A stretch of 16,137 nucleotides of DNA, from NCBI RefSeq assembly GCF_905203285.1, contig NZ_CAJKVK010000044.1, positions 1-16,137 on the forward strand, read 5' to 3'. Position numbers and translations under genes: made by a program. Source of the stretch: an uncultured Succinatimonas sp. (GTDB lineage Bacteria; Pseudomonadota; Gammaproteobacteria; Enterobacterales; Succinivibrionaceae). A model generated the notes under the pieces. That model saw only the letters and a program-made list of their open reading frames with translations. It had not been told where the DNA came from and searched no databases. Shown here one piece after another: positions 1 through 6,720 of the stretch (position 1 is the stretch's first letter; each line of letters begins with the position of its first letter).

Positions 1-72
1 CGTAGCTCAGTTGGTTAGAGCGCGGCACTCATAATGCTGAGGTCACTGGTTCAATTCCAGTCGTAGCTACCA
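1..72 (+). tRNA. tRNA-Met (CAU anticodon), 5' end cut by window edge
   Basis: The first 72 bases fold as a tRNA lacking only its first 5 nt. The last two bases of the 5' acceptor strand (CG) are followed by TA, a D-arm (GCTC/GAGC), an anticodon stem CGGCA/TGCTG (one G-U pair), loop CTCATAA with anticodon CAT, a 5-nt variable loop, T-arm ACTGG/CCAGT, acceptor strand CGTAGCT, discriminator A and an encoded CCA. The body closely resembles E. coli elongator tRNA-Met (metT). A CAU anticodon could also belong to the lysidine-modified Ile2 tRNA. Initiator is unlikely, since the anticodon stem lacks the three consecutive G-C pairs. Elongator Met is inferred from similarity. Confidence 0.93.
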
Positions 73-419
73 ATCTATCATTTCTGCGTGTTTCTCAATT
101 TCCAATTCTCAAATTTTCACTTCAAAGAAAAGTTGTTTTTATTTTTTTTTCGTAAAGATCGCCTCTATACGGTGTTAAGACTTTTTGCTGTAGTTAATTT
201 CAATAGGCTCTGTATCATCATAGTTATCTTTGATTCAACAAGTGTTTACGGCCATTTTGTGATCTTTTTTATTCTTTGAATTTATTGGTTGAGCGTAAAA
301 TGCGCTTATAGCCCCATTGACGCGGTATACGATACTTTCTAAGTAAAATGTATAGGATATCCTGTCAAATGCATCCTACAAAAGATTTACAGCATGTTTC
401 ATGGTTATTAACTCTAGGC
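73..419. other. AT-rich intergenic stretch with no supported gene
   Basis: This stretch between the tRNA and the small secreted-protein gene holds no convincing gene. A 63-codon ORF at 88-279 is a Phe-rich translation of T-rich DNA with no ribosome site or recognisable motif. No strong hairpin followed by T residues ends the tRNA transcript; there is only a T-rich run near 135-150. A -35-like TTGACG at 317-322 has no good -10 at the usual distance, so the promoter of the next gene was not located. Confidence 0.5.
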
Positions 420-620
420 ATGATGAAGAAATTAATTTTATTGTTGGCTTTCTTGTTTGTTAGTGTAGTATCTGCTGCTGAGTATCACGGAAATCGTCAA
501 TCCGGAATATATCATGGACCACAGTGTCGTTATTATTTTTGCAAAAACTGTACTGTAATTTTTAAAAGTGAAAAGGAAGCTAGGCAAGCAGGCTACAGAA
601 GATGTAAGAAGGAAAAATAA
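420..620 (+). CDS. Small secreted protein with an Ada-type Cys/His signature
   Basis: Short protein of about 66 residues, function unknown. It starts with a clear signal peptide (MMKK, a Leu/Val-rich core, then VVSAAEYHG), so it should be exported. The mature part of about 45 residues reads GN..SGIYHGPQCRYY...C..C...F.S..EA...GYRRCKK. That pattern (GN, YH, C, a late F, EA, GYR.C) matches the metal-binding fold at the N-terminus of Ada, which also occurs alone or attached to exported nucleases. An added CKNC gives four Cys in total, enough for a metal site or disulfides. The frame is open upstream to an ATG at 348, but those 24 residues would sit in front of the signal peptide, so I start at 420/423. 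The ribosome site is weak (AGG at 416-418). The stop lies inside the hairpin it shares with sstT. Confidence 0.6.
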   Translation: MMKKLILLLAFLFVSVVSAAEYHGNRQSGIYHGPQCRYYFCKNCTVIFKSEKEARQAGYRRCKKEK

Positions 621-645
621 ACCGGCACTATTGTGAATGCCGGTT
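611..645 (-). terminator. Rho-independent terminator of sstT
   Basis: An 8-bp stem AACCGGCA (620-627) / TGCCGGTT (638-645) encloses a 10-nt loop. Read on the minus strand it is followed by TTATTTTTCC, a good U tract, about 23 nt after the sstT stop. On the plus strand there is no U run, so it serves sstT mainly. The stem starts at the last base of the small plus-strand gene's stop codon. Confidence 0.75.
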
Positions 646-668
646 CATAGATAAGGTACAAAAAATTA

Positions 669-1934
669 TTATTTAGAACTGTTTTTGGCTTCTTGTTCTT
701 TTTTGATTCTTTCTGCGCGCTTACAAGCAGCTGCAGTGAATAATACGTCTGTAGAGCTGTTTAAAGCGGTTTCTGTTGAGTCCTGAAGAACACCGATAAT
801 AAAGCCAATGCCTACAACCTGCATCGCAATATCGTTGCCGATGCCGAAAATGGAGCAGGCAAGAGGAATAAGCATTAAAGAACCTCCGGCGACGCCAGAA
901 GCTCCGCAGGCGCATAGTACAGCAGCGATACACATCAAAAGTGCAGAACCGAAATCAACATCGATTCCTAAAGTATGAACGGCTGCCATTGTCATAATAA
1001 CGATGGTAACGGCAGCACCGGACATATTGATGGTACAGCCTAAAGGAATGGAGATAGAGTAAGTTTCACGCGGTAAATTAAGTTTCTCACATAACTCCAA
1101 ATTAACAGGTAAATTTGCTGCAGAAGAACGGGTAAAGAATGCTGTGACAGCGCTTCTGGTTATACAGGTTAAAATAAGAGGGAAGGGATTTTCACGAGTC
1201 GCAATGTAGACGATTATTGCATTAAGAACAAATGCGATTAACAGCATAGTTCCTAGCAATACGCAGACAACGTGTACATAGTTAAGCAAGTTGGCAAAAC
1301 CGCCTTCAGCCGTGCAGGATGAATAGACCAAGCCCATAACGCCTAATGGTGCAAAACGTATGACGATACGAACCACACCGGAAATGCTTTGAGCAAGATC
1401 TTCAAGAACACGCTTGGTATTGTCGTGAGCGGCTCTAAACATAAGACCTAAGCATATAGCCCAAATCAAGATGGCAATATAGTTGCCGTTAATCATAGCG
1501 GTAAAAGGGTTATCAATCGCTTGATTAATAAAGTTAATAATTACTTCAGAGACACCTTGAGGTGCAGATAAGTTTTCAACATGCTCTGACAAAATGTTAA
1601 AAGTACTTGGGAATACGTAGCTCATCAAGAGAGCTAAAGTTGCTGATAACAGCATGCTGATGAAATATAAAGCAATAATCGGTTTCATATTTGATTGCTG
1701 TCCTTGTTTATGACGGGCAATTGCAGATGAAACCAAGACAAAAACCAAGATTGGCGCAACAGCTTTTAATGCTTTAACAAAAAGAGTTCCGAATGTCGGG
1801 ATAATTGATTTGTCATTAGGGAAAATAAATGCAAGAAAGATACCAATTATTAATCCTATAACAATTTGAAGAATGAACGGAATTTTATTCAGGGTTTGCG
1901 ACAATGGAGCTCGTGGATTGATATTTTCTAACAT
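669..1934 (-). CDS. sstT: Serine/threonine:Na+ symporter SstT
   Basis: Inner-membrane sodium-coupled importer of L-serine and L-threonine, of the dicarboxylate/amino acid:cation symporter (SLC1-like) family. At 421 residues it matches E. coli SstT (414) almost end to end. Shared blocks include GTLFV.ALKAVAPILV, AFFTRSSAANIPVN-like, ETYSISIPLG.TINM.GAA, CACGASGVAGGSL.LIPLAC..FGI.NDIAMQVV and IGVLQDS.ETALNSSTDVLFTAAAC. These cover the serine-rich re-entrant hairpins and the substrate/sodium-site helices typical of the family. The rest is hydrophobic membrane segments with a charged C-terminal tail. The ATG at 1934 follows an AAGGGA-type ribosome site about 7 nt away. It appears to be a single-gene transcript, with its own hairpin after the stop and a perfect TATAAT upstream. 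Confidence 0.96.
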   Translation of the reverse strand: MLENINPRAPLSQTLNKIPFILQIVIGLIIGIFLAFIFPNDKSIIPTFGTLFVKALKAVAPILVFVLVSSAIARHKQGQQSNMKPIIALYFISMLLSATLALLMSYVFPSTFNILSEHVENLSAPQGVSEVIINFINQAIDNPFTAMINGNYIAILIWAICLGLMFRAAHDNTKRVLEDLAQSISGVVRIVIRFAPLGVMGLVYSSCTAEGGFANLLNYVHVVCVLLGTMLLIAFVLNAIIVYIATRENPFPLILTCITRSAVTAFFTRSSAANLPVNLELCEKLNLPRETYSISIPLGCTINMSGAAVTIVIMTMAAVHTLGIDVDFGSALLMCIAAVLCACGASGVAGGSLMLIPLACSIFGIGNDIAMQVVGIGFIIGVLQDSTETALNSSTDVLFTAAACKRAERIKKEQEAKNSSK

Positions 1935-1978
1935 TTTCTTTCCCTTTTGCTGAAAAGTGATTTTGTTAATTAAGAATT

Positions 1979-1984
1979 ATTATA
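1979..1984 (-). promoter_or_regulatory. Candidate -10 element for sstT
   Basis: A perfect TATAAT on the minus strand lies 45 nt upstream of the sstT ATG. No good -35 hexamer sits 16-18 nt further upstream; a TTGGTC at 2006-2011 is 21 nt away. The call therefore rests on the -10 alone. Confidence 0.3.
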
Positions 1985-2040
1985 GTAGTTAAAAAACAGG
2001 TTATAGACCAAATCTGTACCAAAATAGTGCAATAGGTCAA

Positions 2041-2069
2041 ATAAAAAAGGCTTCAAATCATGAAGCCTT
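2041..2069 (-). terminator. Rho-independent terminator of the gph-porin-DUF2057 cluster
   Basis: An 8-bp stem AAGGCTTC (2047-2054) / GAAGCCTT (2062-2069) with a 7-nt loop lies 16 nt past the DUF2057 stop. On the minus strand it runs into TTTTTTAT, a textbook terminator. It would end transcription of the three-gene cluster. Confidence 0.85.
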
Positions 2070-2085
2070 AGTATATTTAAAAAAA

Positions 2086-2877
2086 TTAATGTGACATTAC
2101 GTATTTGACAAATTCCAGCTTGGTTTTGTCATCTGCACTTTCATACATTTTGACTAATTGTCTGAAAGCAGCAGAGCCTCTGTTAACAGCACCGCCGTTA
2201 ACTGAAGAGGTGGCAAGATTCGATTCCTGCTCGTATGAAATTTCAGGAGCTGCCATAGCCATATTAGAATGAGCTGCTCCGCTGTTTAAGATATTTCCTG
2301 AAGCATTTGCTTGAATAGTGGGAGAGCCGTATGCAGTCATGCCGATACCACGTTTTGAGCCCTCTACATAGTTAGGAGCATATAGGCGGTTTAATGACAT
2401 GAGATCTTGGCGGTAATCGCGCAAAATAGCAAAACCCGATTCAGAAGTTAAGATGTAATAACTGGCTTTGCTTTCAGGAATTGCGTTTCCATCAAGATCT
2501 GTAAGCTGAATTTTTTGAGCACGGGCAAACTTAGATGCCTGATTCTCGTCACGGGGAATATCATACTTGAAAGTGTAAGTTTCGCCGTCTTGAATATCGC
2601 TTATTTCAACAACGATCGGGTCAGCAGCCTCGATCATTCTTCCTTCGCTCATAGAGCCGAACTGTCCTTCAAAAAGCAGTACGATTTGATGACGGCCGGG
2701 AGAAAGGGTAATGGTACGGTTGAACCTGCTATAGTTATATTGGTTGGTTGAACCGTCAACTAATTCAATTGAATAGTAGGTGGGAACTTTAAATTGTGCA
2801 TCAGCAAAAGCATTGGCTGCAAAAGTTAAAGCGCATGCTGTAACGCCGATTTTTAAAAATGAATTGAAATTAGTCAT
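2086..2877 (-). CDS. DUF2057 (YccT/CsgI-like) exported protein
   Basis: Exported protein of 263 residues. Residues 1-25 are a signal peptide ending NAFA, with mature DAQFKVP. The mature part resembles the DUF2057 family, whose E. coli member YccT has been linked to inhibition of curli formation. Shared elements are a short N-terminal strand with 'LVDG', 'L.PG.HQIV..FE', an 'SEGR....P.VV...' block, and a C-terminal amphipathic helix (FRQLVKMYESADDKTKLEFVKYV) like the YccT tail. It is longer than YccT (220) because of an Ala/Gly/Asn/Ser-rich insert near residues 190-235. The frame stays open upstream to 2979, overlapping the porin gene, but the ATG at 2877 has the signal peptide and an AAGAGAGAAG ribosome site, so it is the start. 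It is third in a minus-strand cluster, 43 nt after the porin stop. A role in this organism is not established. Confidence 0.78.
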   Translation of the reverse strand: MTNFNSFLKIGVTACALTFAANAFADAQFKVPTYYSIELVDGSTNQYNYSRFNRTITLSPGRHQIVLLFEGQFGSMSEGRMIEAADPIVVEISDIQDGETYTFKYDIPRDENQASKFARAQKIQLTDLDGNAIPESKASYYILTSESGFAILRDYRQDLMSLNRLYAPNYVEGSKRGIGMTAYGSPTIQANASGNILNSGAAHSNMAMAAPEISYEQESNLATSSVNGGAVNRGSAAFRQLVKMYESADDKTKLEFVKYVMSH

Positions 2878-2920
2878 TTGCTTCTCTCTTGTTTTTGAAT
2901 GAGCTAATCTTAGCATTTTT

Positions 2921-4045
2921 TTAGAAATCATACTCTGCTCCGAGGACAAATTTGTCTTGAGCTTCATATTGGACTGCATTTTCTCCGTATAGTTTCAACG
3001 GATCTGCGTTTAAATCTATTTGTGCTTCTGCAAACACTTTAAATGAAGGATTGATTTTGTAATAGAGGCTCAAATTTAAATCAGATACTGTAGCATCTCC
3101 ATTATATGTTTGCAGACTGTATCCTCCTGCGATGCCAATACCGTTTGCAAAGGAATAATTTAAAGCTAAATCATAAGTATAAATTTGATGCTTTAAATAT
3201 TCATAATCAGTTCCGGTGAAAACTAAAGCTCCATAGAAGCCTTCGCCTAAAAATCCGTAAGAAACTGCTGCACCGTAATCATATTTATGTCCGGGGCGAT
3301 GATTTTGGGAAAAATCATTAAGTTCCGTATCGGTAAGCTTATAGTCATTTTTTAGCATTGGCCTAAAGTAACTGTCCATGGAAATGCTGGACTGATTGCC
3401 TTCATAGGTAAGGTCGTAATAATCAATACCGTAGGCTACAGTTACTTTTGGCGTGAGTTTTCCTGAAATGGCAATTCCGGCGGCATTGCGTATGGAAAAA
3501 GGGGTATTATTTATGTTTTCACGTGCACTTTGATAAGAAATACGCAAATCCCAGCCTAACCCTGATAATGAATACATTATCTGTCCTGGGAGCTGATCTC
3601 CCATGACAAAATAATCATTGGCTCTTGTTTTAAGATAGTGATAGATATCCGTCGCTCCCGCTACGGTATAAAAAGCACCGTCTCCTTTGCCGGCAGTTAA
3701 CGAACCGTATTGATAGGCATCAATACCGACATATAGATATCTGTTATGGGTACGCCCTGATGTTGTAGACGGCATATCCCATTCACCCATCATAATTGCG
3801 TCAAGGCCATGGAAAAGTTTTGTCCTTCCGGCAATGCCAAAACGCGTTGTAGCGACTATTGAATTGTCTCCAGCAGCATTCGAACTTGGATAATCAGGAT
3901 AGGCTCCGTCACCGTTCATTACTAATGCCTGAACTCTGCCGAAAACATCAAAAGAGCTGTTTTCAGTCATGTATACGTTAGCGGCAAATGTACACAAAGG
4001 TGTTAGAAAAGATAACGCAAGGACGGAAAGTTTTAATGTTTTCAT
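2921..4045 (-). CDS. Gram-negative porin (outer-membrane beta-barrel)
   Basis: Outer-membrane porin of 374 residues, the usual size for 16-stranded trimeric general porins. It has a signal peptide (MKTLKLS..., cleavage expected after CTFA at residue 21). The mature chain alternates hydrophobic and polar residues with many Gly, Tyr and Asp, and ends in Phe (EYDF), the C-terminal signature read by the BAM assembly machinery. Barrel-like pieces include FDVFGRVQALV near the N-terminus, RFGIAGRTKL and YLYVGIDAYQYGSLTAGKGDG around the expected eyelet region. The ATG comes only 2 nt after the gph stop. No purine-rich ribosome site precedes it (the bases are AAAATAAAA), which is odd for a class of usually abundant protein and suggests translational coupling or an internal promoter. 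Solute specificity cannot be read from the sequence. Confidence 0.88.
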   Translation of the reverse strand: MKTLKLSVLALSFLTPLCTFAANVYMTENSSFDVFGRVQALVMNGDGAYPDYPSSNAAGDNSIVATTRFGIAGRTKLFHGLDAIMMGEWDMPSTTSGRTHNRYLYVGIDAYQYGSLTAGKGDGAFYTVAGATDIYHYLKTRANDYFVMGDQLPGQIMYSLSGLGWDLRISYQSARENINNTPFSIRNAAGIAISGKLTPKVTVAYGIDYYDLTYEGNQSSISMDSYFRPMLKNDYKLTDTELNDFSQNHRPGHKYDYGAAVSYGFLGEGFYGALVFTGTDYEYLKHQIYTYDLALNYSFANGIGIAGGYSLQTYNGDATVSDLNLSLYYKINPSFKVFAEAQIDLNADPLKLYGENAVQYEAQDKFVLGAEYDF

Positions 4046-4047
4046 TT

Positions 4048-4743
4048 TTATTTTAACGGGTTAAAAATGAGTTTACTTAAATCTTCGATATTGTCAGCTT
4101 CATAATCGCTGTTCCAAGTCGAAGCGGCACCGCATTCATTTTGACCGTATCCCCAAAGTGCGGCACAGCTTTTGCAGCCGGCATTTTTGGCAGCCATTAT
4201 GTCGTTAAGATGATCACCTACATATAAGCTTTGAGAAGGTTGAATATTGATCTTCTCAAGAGCTTTAAGCAAAGGCTCAGGGTGCGGTTTTGAATGATTG
4301 GTACTATCACAGCCTAAAATAAGGCTTAATTTATTGCTAAAGGCAAAACGGGAGAGAACTTTTTGCGCCATTTTTTCATATTTGTTTGTAATAACGGCTG
4401 TTTTTATTCCGTTTTGCTGAAGTTTTTCAAATAATGAATCAACTCCGTTGAATTCTCTGGTTCTATTGCAGATGTGCGATGTGTAATATGCCGCAAATTC
4501 ATCACGCATTGTCCCTTCAATATCTGCAGAAGCACGAAGGTTTTCAGGAACTCCGAGTTTGAGCATTTCTCTCATGCCGGCAGTAACTTTAGTACGCAAA
4601 ATGCTTTCAGCGACAGGATTAAATCCGTATTTGACTAAAGTATGGTTGCATGCGTCCATTATGTCGTATGCCGTATCAAGCAAGGTTCCGTCTAAATCAA
4701 ACAGAATTGCTTTAAACGGTAATTTATTAGATGCTTCTGCCAT
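4048..4743 (-). CDS. gph: Phosphoglycolate phosphatase (HAD-IA hydrolase)
   Basis: Cytosolic HAD-superfamily phosphatase of 231 residues. It most likely hydrolyses 2-phosphoglycolate, which arises when 3'-phosphoglycolate ends of broken DNA are repaired. All four HAD motifs are visible: motif I FDLDGTLLDT with nucleophile D16 and acid/base D18; motif II VITN (T119); motif III lysine K152 in SKPHPEP; motif IV GDHLNDIMAAKNAG with D177 and D181. Residues between about 23 and 95 form the helical cap of subfamily IA. Close HAD-IA relatives such as pyrophosphatase PpaX are possible, so the substrate is inferred from family similarity. It is the first gene of a minus-strand cluster with the porin and DUF2057 genes. 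The ATG at 4743 has only a weak A/G-rich ribosome site. Confidence 0.85.
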   Translation of the reverse strand: MAEASNKLPFKAILFDLDGTLLDTAYDIMDACNHTLVKYGFNPVAESILRTKVTAGMREMLKLGVPENLRASADIEGTMRDEFAAYYTSHICNRTREFNGVDSLFEKLQQNGIKTAVITNKYEKMAQKVLSRFAFSNKLSLILGCDSTNHSKPHPEPLLKALEKINIQPSQSLYVGDHLNDIMAAKNAGCKSCAALWGYGQNECGAASTWNSDYEADNIEDLSKLIFNPLK

Positions 4744-4918
4744 GAGATTTCTTTTTTCTTGTCTCTTAGATTATTAATTTTTATAATTATAAAGCATTTT
4801 TACTGAAAATCGCTGTATAACTATGCCTTTGGCTTTTGCTGTTTAAAGCTTAAAAAACATAAAAATCCTGCTTTATTTTTAAATTGAAGAGCAGTTTTTT
4901 CCATAAAGAAGGTACGTT

Positions 4919-4949
4919 TTGTTGTTCTATAGCGTATAAAGTTTATAAT
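4919..4949 (+). promoter_or_regulatory. Candidate promoter of apt-dnaX
   Basis: A perfect TATAAT sits at 4944-4949, about 60 nt before the apt ATG. The best -35 match is TTGTTG at 4919-4924 with a 19-nt spacer, which is long. The 265-nt AT-rich region is shared with the divergent gph gene, which has its own minus-strand TATAAT near 4785. A modest GGTGA ribosome site precedes apt at 5001-5005. Confidence 0.35.
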
Positions 4950-5008
4950 TTTTAGTGAAAATCGTCTGTATATTATATAGATATGCAATAGTTTAAGAAC
5001 GGTGAACT

Positions 5009-5581
5009 ATGTCTTATAAAGCAAAAATCAGTGATTTTGAAGCAAAAGTCGTAAAGCTGAAAAACTCTGTCAAAAATATTCCTGATTTTCCGAAACCGGG
5101 AATTTTATTCCGTGATGTCAGTTCGTTATGTCAGGATAAAGATGCTTTTGCTTTATGCATTGATATGTTCTATGAGGCTTTTAAAGACGAAAAAATAGAT
5201 ATGATTGTTGCGGCTGAAGCTCGAGGTTTTGTTTTCGGAGCTCCTCTTGCCCAACGTCTTCATGCCGGCTTTGTTATGGTAAGAAAACCAGGTAAATTAC
5301 CGCGAGCTACGTTTGAAGAAAGCTATGATTTAGAGTACGGAACAAGTACTCTGCAGATTACAAAAGATGCATTGCAAAGCGGACAAAGGGTTCTTATTGT
5401 AGATGATTTGCTGGCAACCGGCGGAACCGTCGAAGCCATGATTCGTCTGTGTAAGCGTTTTGATGTTGAAATCGTCAGTACTGCTTTTGTTATTGAGCTT
5501 TTTGATTTGGGCGGTGCTGCTAAAATTAAAAATGATTACAATATTGAAACCTTTTCTCTATTAGAGTTTCCTGGACATTGA
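5009..5581 (+). CDS. apt: Adenine phosphoribosyltransferase
   Basis: Purine-salvage enzyme: adenine + PRPP gives AMP + pyrophosphate. The 190 residues align along the full length with E. coli Apt (183), with a slightly longer N-terminus. Visible elements are IPDFPKPGILFRDV (25-37), the AEARGF.FGAP substrate loop (69-79), the flexible loop VRKPGKLPR (91-99) and YDLEYGT (106-112). The PRPP-binding motif VLIVDDLLATGGT spans 128-140 with the paired Asp at 132-133. The family C-terminus FPGH is present. The stop codon is followed after 3 nt by the dnaX ATG, so the two are almost certainly cotranscribed. The same apt-dnaX order occurs in E. coli. Confidence 0.97.
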   Translation: MSYKAKISDFEAKVVKLKNSVKNIPDFPKPGILFRDVSSLCQDKDAFALCIDMFYEAFKDEKIDMIVAAEARGFVFGAPLAQRLHAGFVMVRKPGKLPRATFEESYDLEYGTSTLQITKDALQSGQRVLIVDDLLATGGTVEAMIRLCKRFDVEIVSTAFVIELFDLGGAAKIKNDYNIETFSLLEFPGH

Positions 5582-5584
5582 TTT

Positions 5585-6703
5585 ATGTCAGAGAAGATAG
5601 GCGAATATCAGGCATTAGCTCGTAAATATCGTCCTCAGACTTTTGCCGATGTGGTAGGTCAGGAACACGTTTTAAGCGCATTGTGCAATACTATTGACGC
5701 AAAGCGTATTCATCACGCTTATCTTTTAACGGGAACTCGCGGTATCGGTAAGACTACAATTGCCAGAATTATCGCTAAGAGTCTTGAGTGTGAAACGGGA
5801 ATAACTTCTAAACCTTGTCTTCAATGTGATGCTTGTAAAGCGATTGCCGCGGGAAACTATCCTGATGTTATTGAAATCGATGCCGCATCTCAGACGAAGG
5901 TAGATGATACCCGTCAGCTGCTTGAGAATACTCAATATCCTCCTCTTACCGGCAGATATAAGATTTATATTATTGACGAAGTGCATATGCTCACCAATAA
6001 TAGTTTTAATGCGCTGCTTAAGACTTTGGAAGAGCCGCCTTCGTATGTGAAATTTATTTTGGCAACTACGGATCCGCATAAGATTCCGACTACGGTTTTG
6101 TCTCGGTGTCTGCAGTTTCAACTTAAAGCTCTGAGTGTTGATGAAATTAAAAACCGCATTGTCTCAATTCTAGATAAAGAAGGAGTTCCCTGTGAGATAG
6201 AAGCTGCTCAGTTGATTGCGCGCGCAGCCAAGGGAAGCATGAGAGATGCATTATCGTTGTGCGATCAAGCCATTGCATTAGGTTCAGGTTCTCTTGAAAG
6301 AAAGAGTGTGATAACCATGTTGGGAACAGCCGGAGATGGATTAATTACTGAAATTATTGATCTGTTAGCTCCCGGCAAAGAAGAAAATCTGGCCGATGTT
6401 TTATCTAAATTTGCACAAATTTCTCCTAACTTCAAAGCCGTGCTGGACGATCTTGCAATAGCTTTCCATGATCTGGCTTTGTATCAGATGGTTGGTGATA
6501 ATGCCCTTGGCGTGTTTACGCTGCCGCAGGATATTTTAAACAAGTATGCAAAAGTCTTTTTACCTGAGACCGTGCAGCTTTACTATCAGATTGTTCTTGA
6601 AGGAATTAAAGAGTACTCCTCAGCTCCTGACGGCAAGAGTGCTTTTGAGATGACGGTTTTACGTCTTTTAGCTTTTTCACCTGAAAAAAAAAAGAATGGA
6701 TAG
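5585..6703 (+). CDS. dnaX: DNA polymerase III gamma subunit (zero-frame dnaX product)
   Basis: Clamp-loader ATPase that, with delta and delta', loads the beta sliding clamp. The zero-frame product is 372 residues and covers domains I-III only. Walker A GTRGIGKT is at 50-57. The Zn-binding cysteines are C69, C78, C81 and C84. Walker B IIDEVH is at 129-134, the sensor-1 region is ATTDPHKIPTT, and the arginine-finger SRC motif is at 173-175. After about residue 220 comes the helical collar domain III, ending LLAFSPE. The frame then reads EKKKNG and stops at TAG 6701-6703, right after the run of ten A. That is shorter than E. coli gamma (431), and E. coli reaches gamma by frameshifting, whereas here it is the unshifted product. 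The ATG lies 3 nt after apt; its ribosome site is weak, so coupling to apt is likely. Confidence 0.95.
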   Translation: MSEKIGEYQALARKYRPQTFADVVGQEHVLSALCNTIDAKRIHHAYLLTGTRGIGKTTIARIIAKSLECETGITSKPCLQCDACKAIAAGNYPDVIEIDAASQTKVDDTRQLLENTQYPPLTGRYKIYIIDEVHMLTNNSFNALLKTLEEPPSYVKFILATTDPHKIPTTVLSRCLQFQLKALSVDEIKNRIVSILDKEGVPCEIEAAQLIARAAKGSMRDALSLCDQAIALGSGSLERKSVITMLGTAGDGLITEIIDLLAPGKEENLADVLSKFAQISPNFKAVLDDLAIAFHDLALYQMVGDNALGVFTLPQDILNKYAKVFLPETVQLYYQIVLEGIKEYSSAPDGKSAFEMTVLRLLAFSPEKKKNG

Positions 6704-6720
6704 GTGAAGATCGTCCTATT
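6682..6720 (+). promoter_or_regulatory. dnaX slippage / -1 frameshift site (A10 tract)
   Basis: Ten consecutive A residues (6684-6693) followed by G end the frame-0 codons GAA AAA AAA AAG. The -1 frame is closed by TGA at 6682-6684 and opens at the tract, then runs 664 codons to TAA at 8686. Frame 0 stops at TAG 6701 and frame +1 at TGA 6705. A small hairpin, ATAGG (6700-6704) / CCTAT (6715-6719), possibly extended by a G-U pair, starts 5-6 nt after the run, a spacing typical of frameshift stimulators. No Shine-Dalgarno-like stimulator lies upstream. One extra A in the mRNA, or a -1 ribosomal slip, would join gamma to the tau C-terminus. Use of the site is inferred from this architecture. Confidence 0.8.

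Noticed and set aside
88..279. 63-codon ORF after the tRNA
   Set aside because: Phe/Ile/Val-rich translation of T-rich DNA, no ribosome site, no recognisable motif; looks like an AT-rich chance frame.
2878..2979. N-terminal extension of the DUF2057 ORF overlapping the porin gene
   Set aside because: The signal peptide and ribosome site place the start at 2877; the extension is the porin 3' end read in another frame.
5585..6703. dnaX as a pseudogene broken by a simple frameshift
   Set aside because: Both parts are otherwise intact over more than 1000 codons, the break sits exactly at a domain boundary on a slippery A-run, and the other two frames stop at once. A sequencing error in the run remains possible and is noted in the finding.
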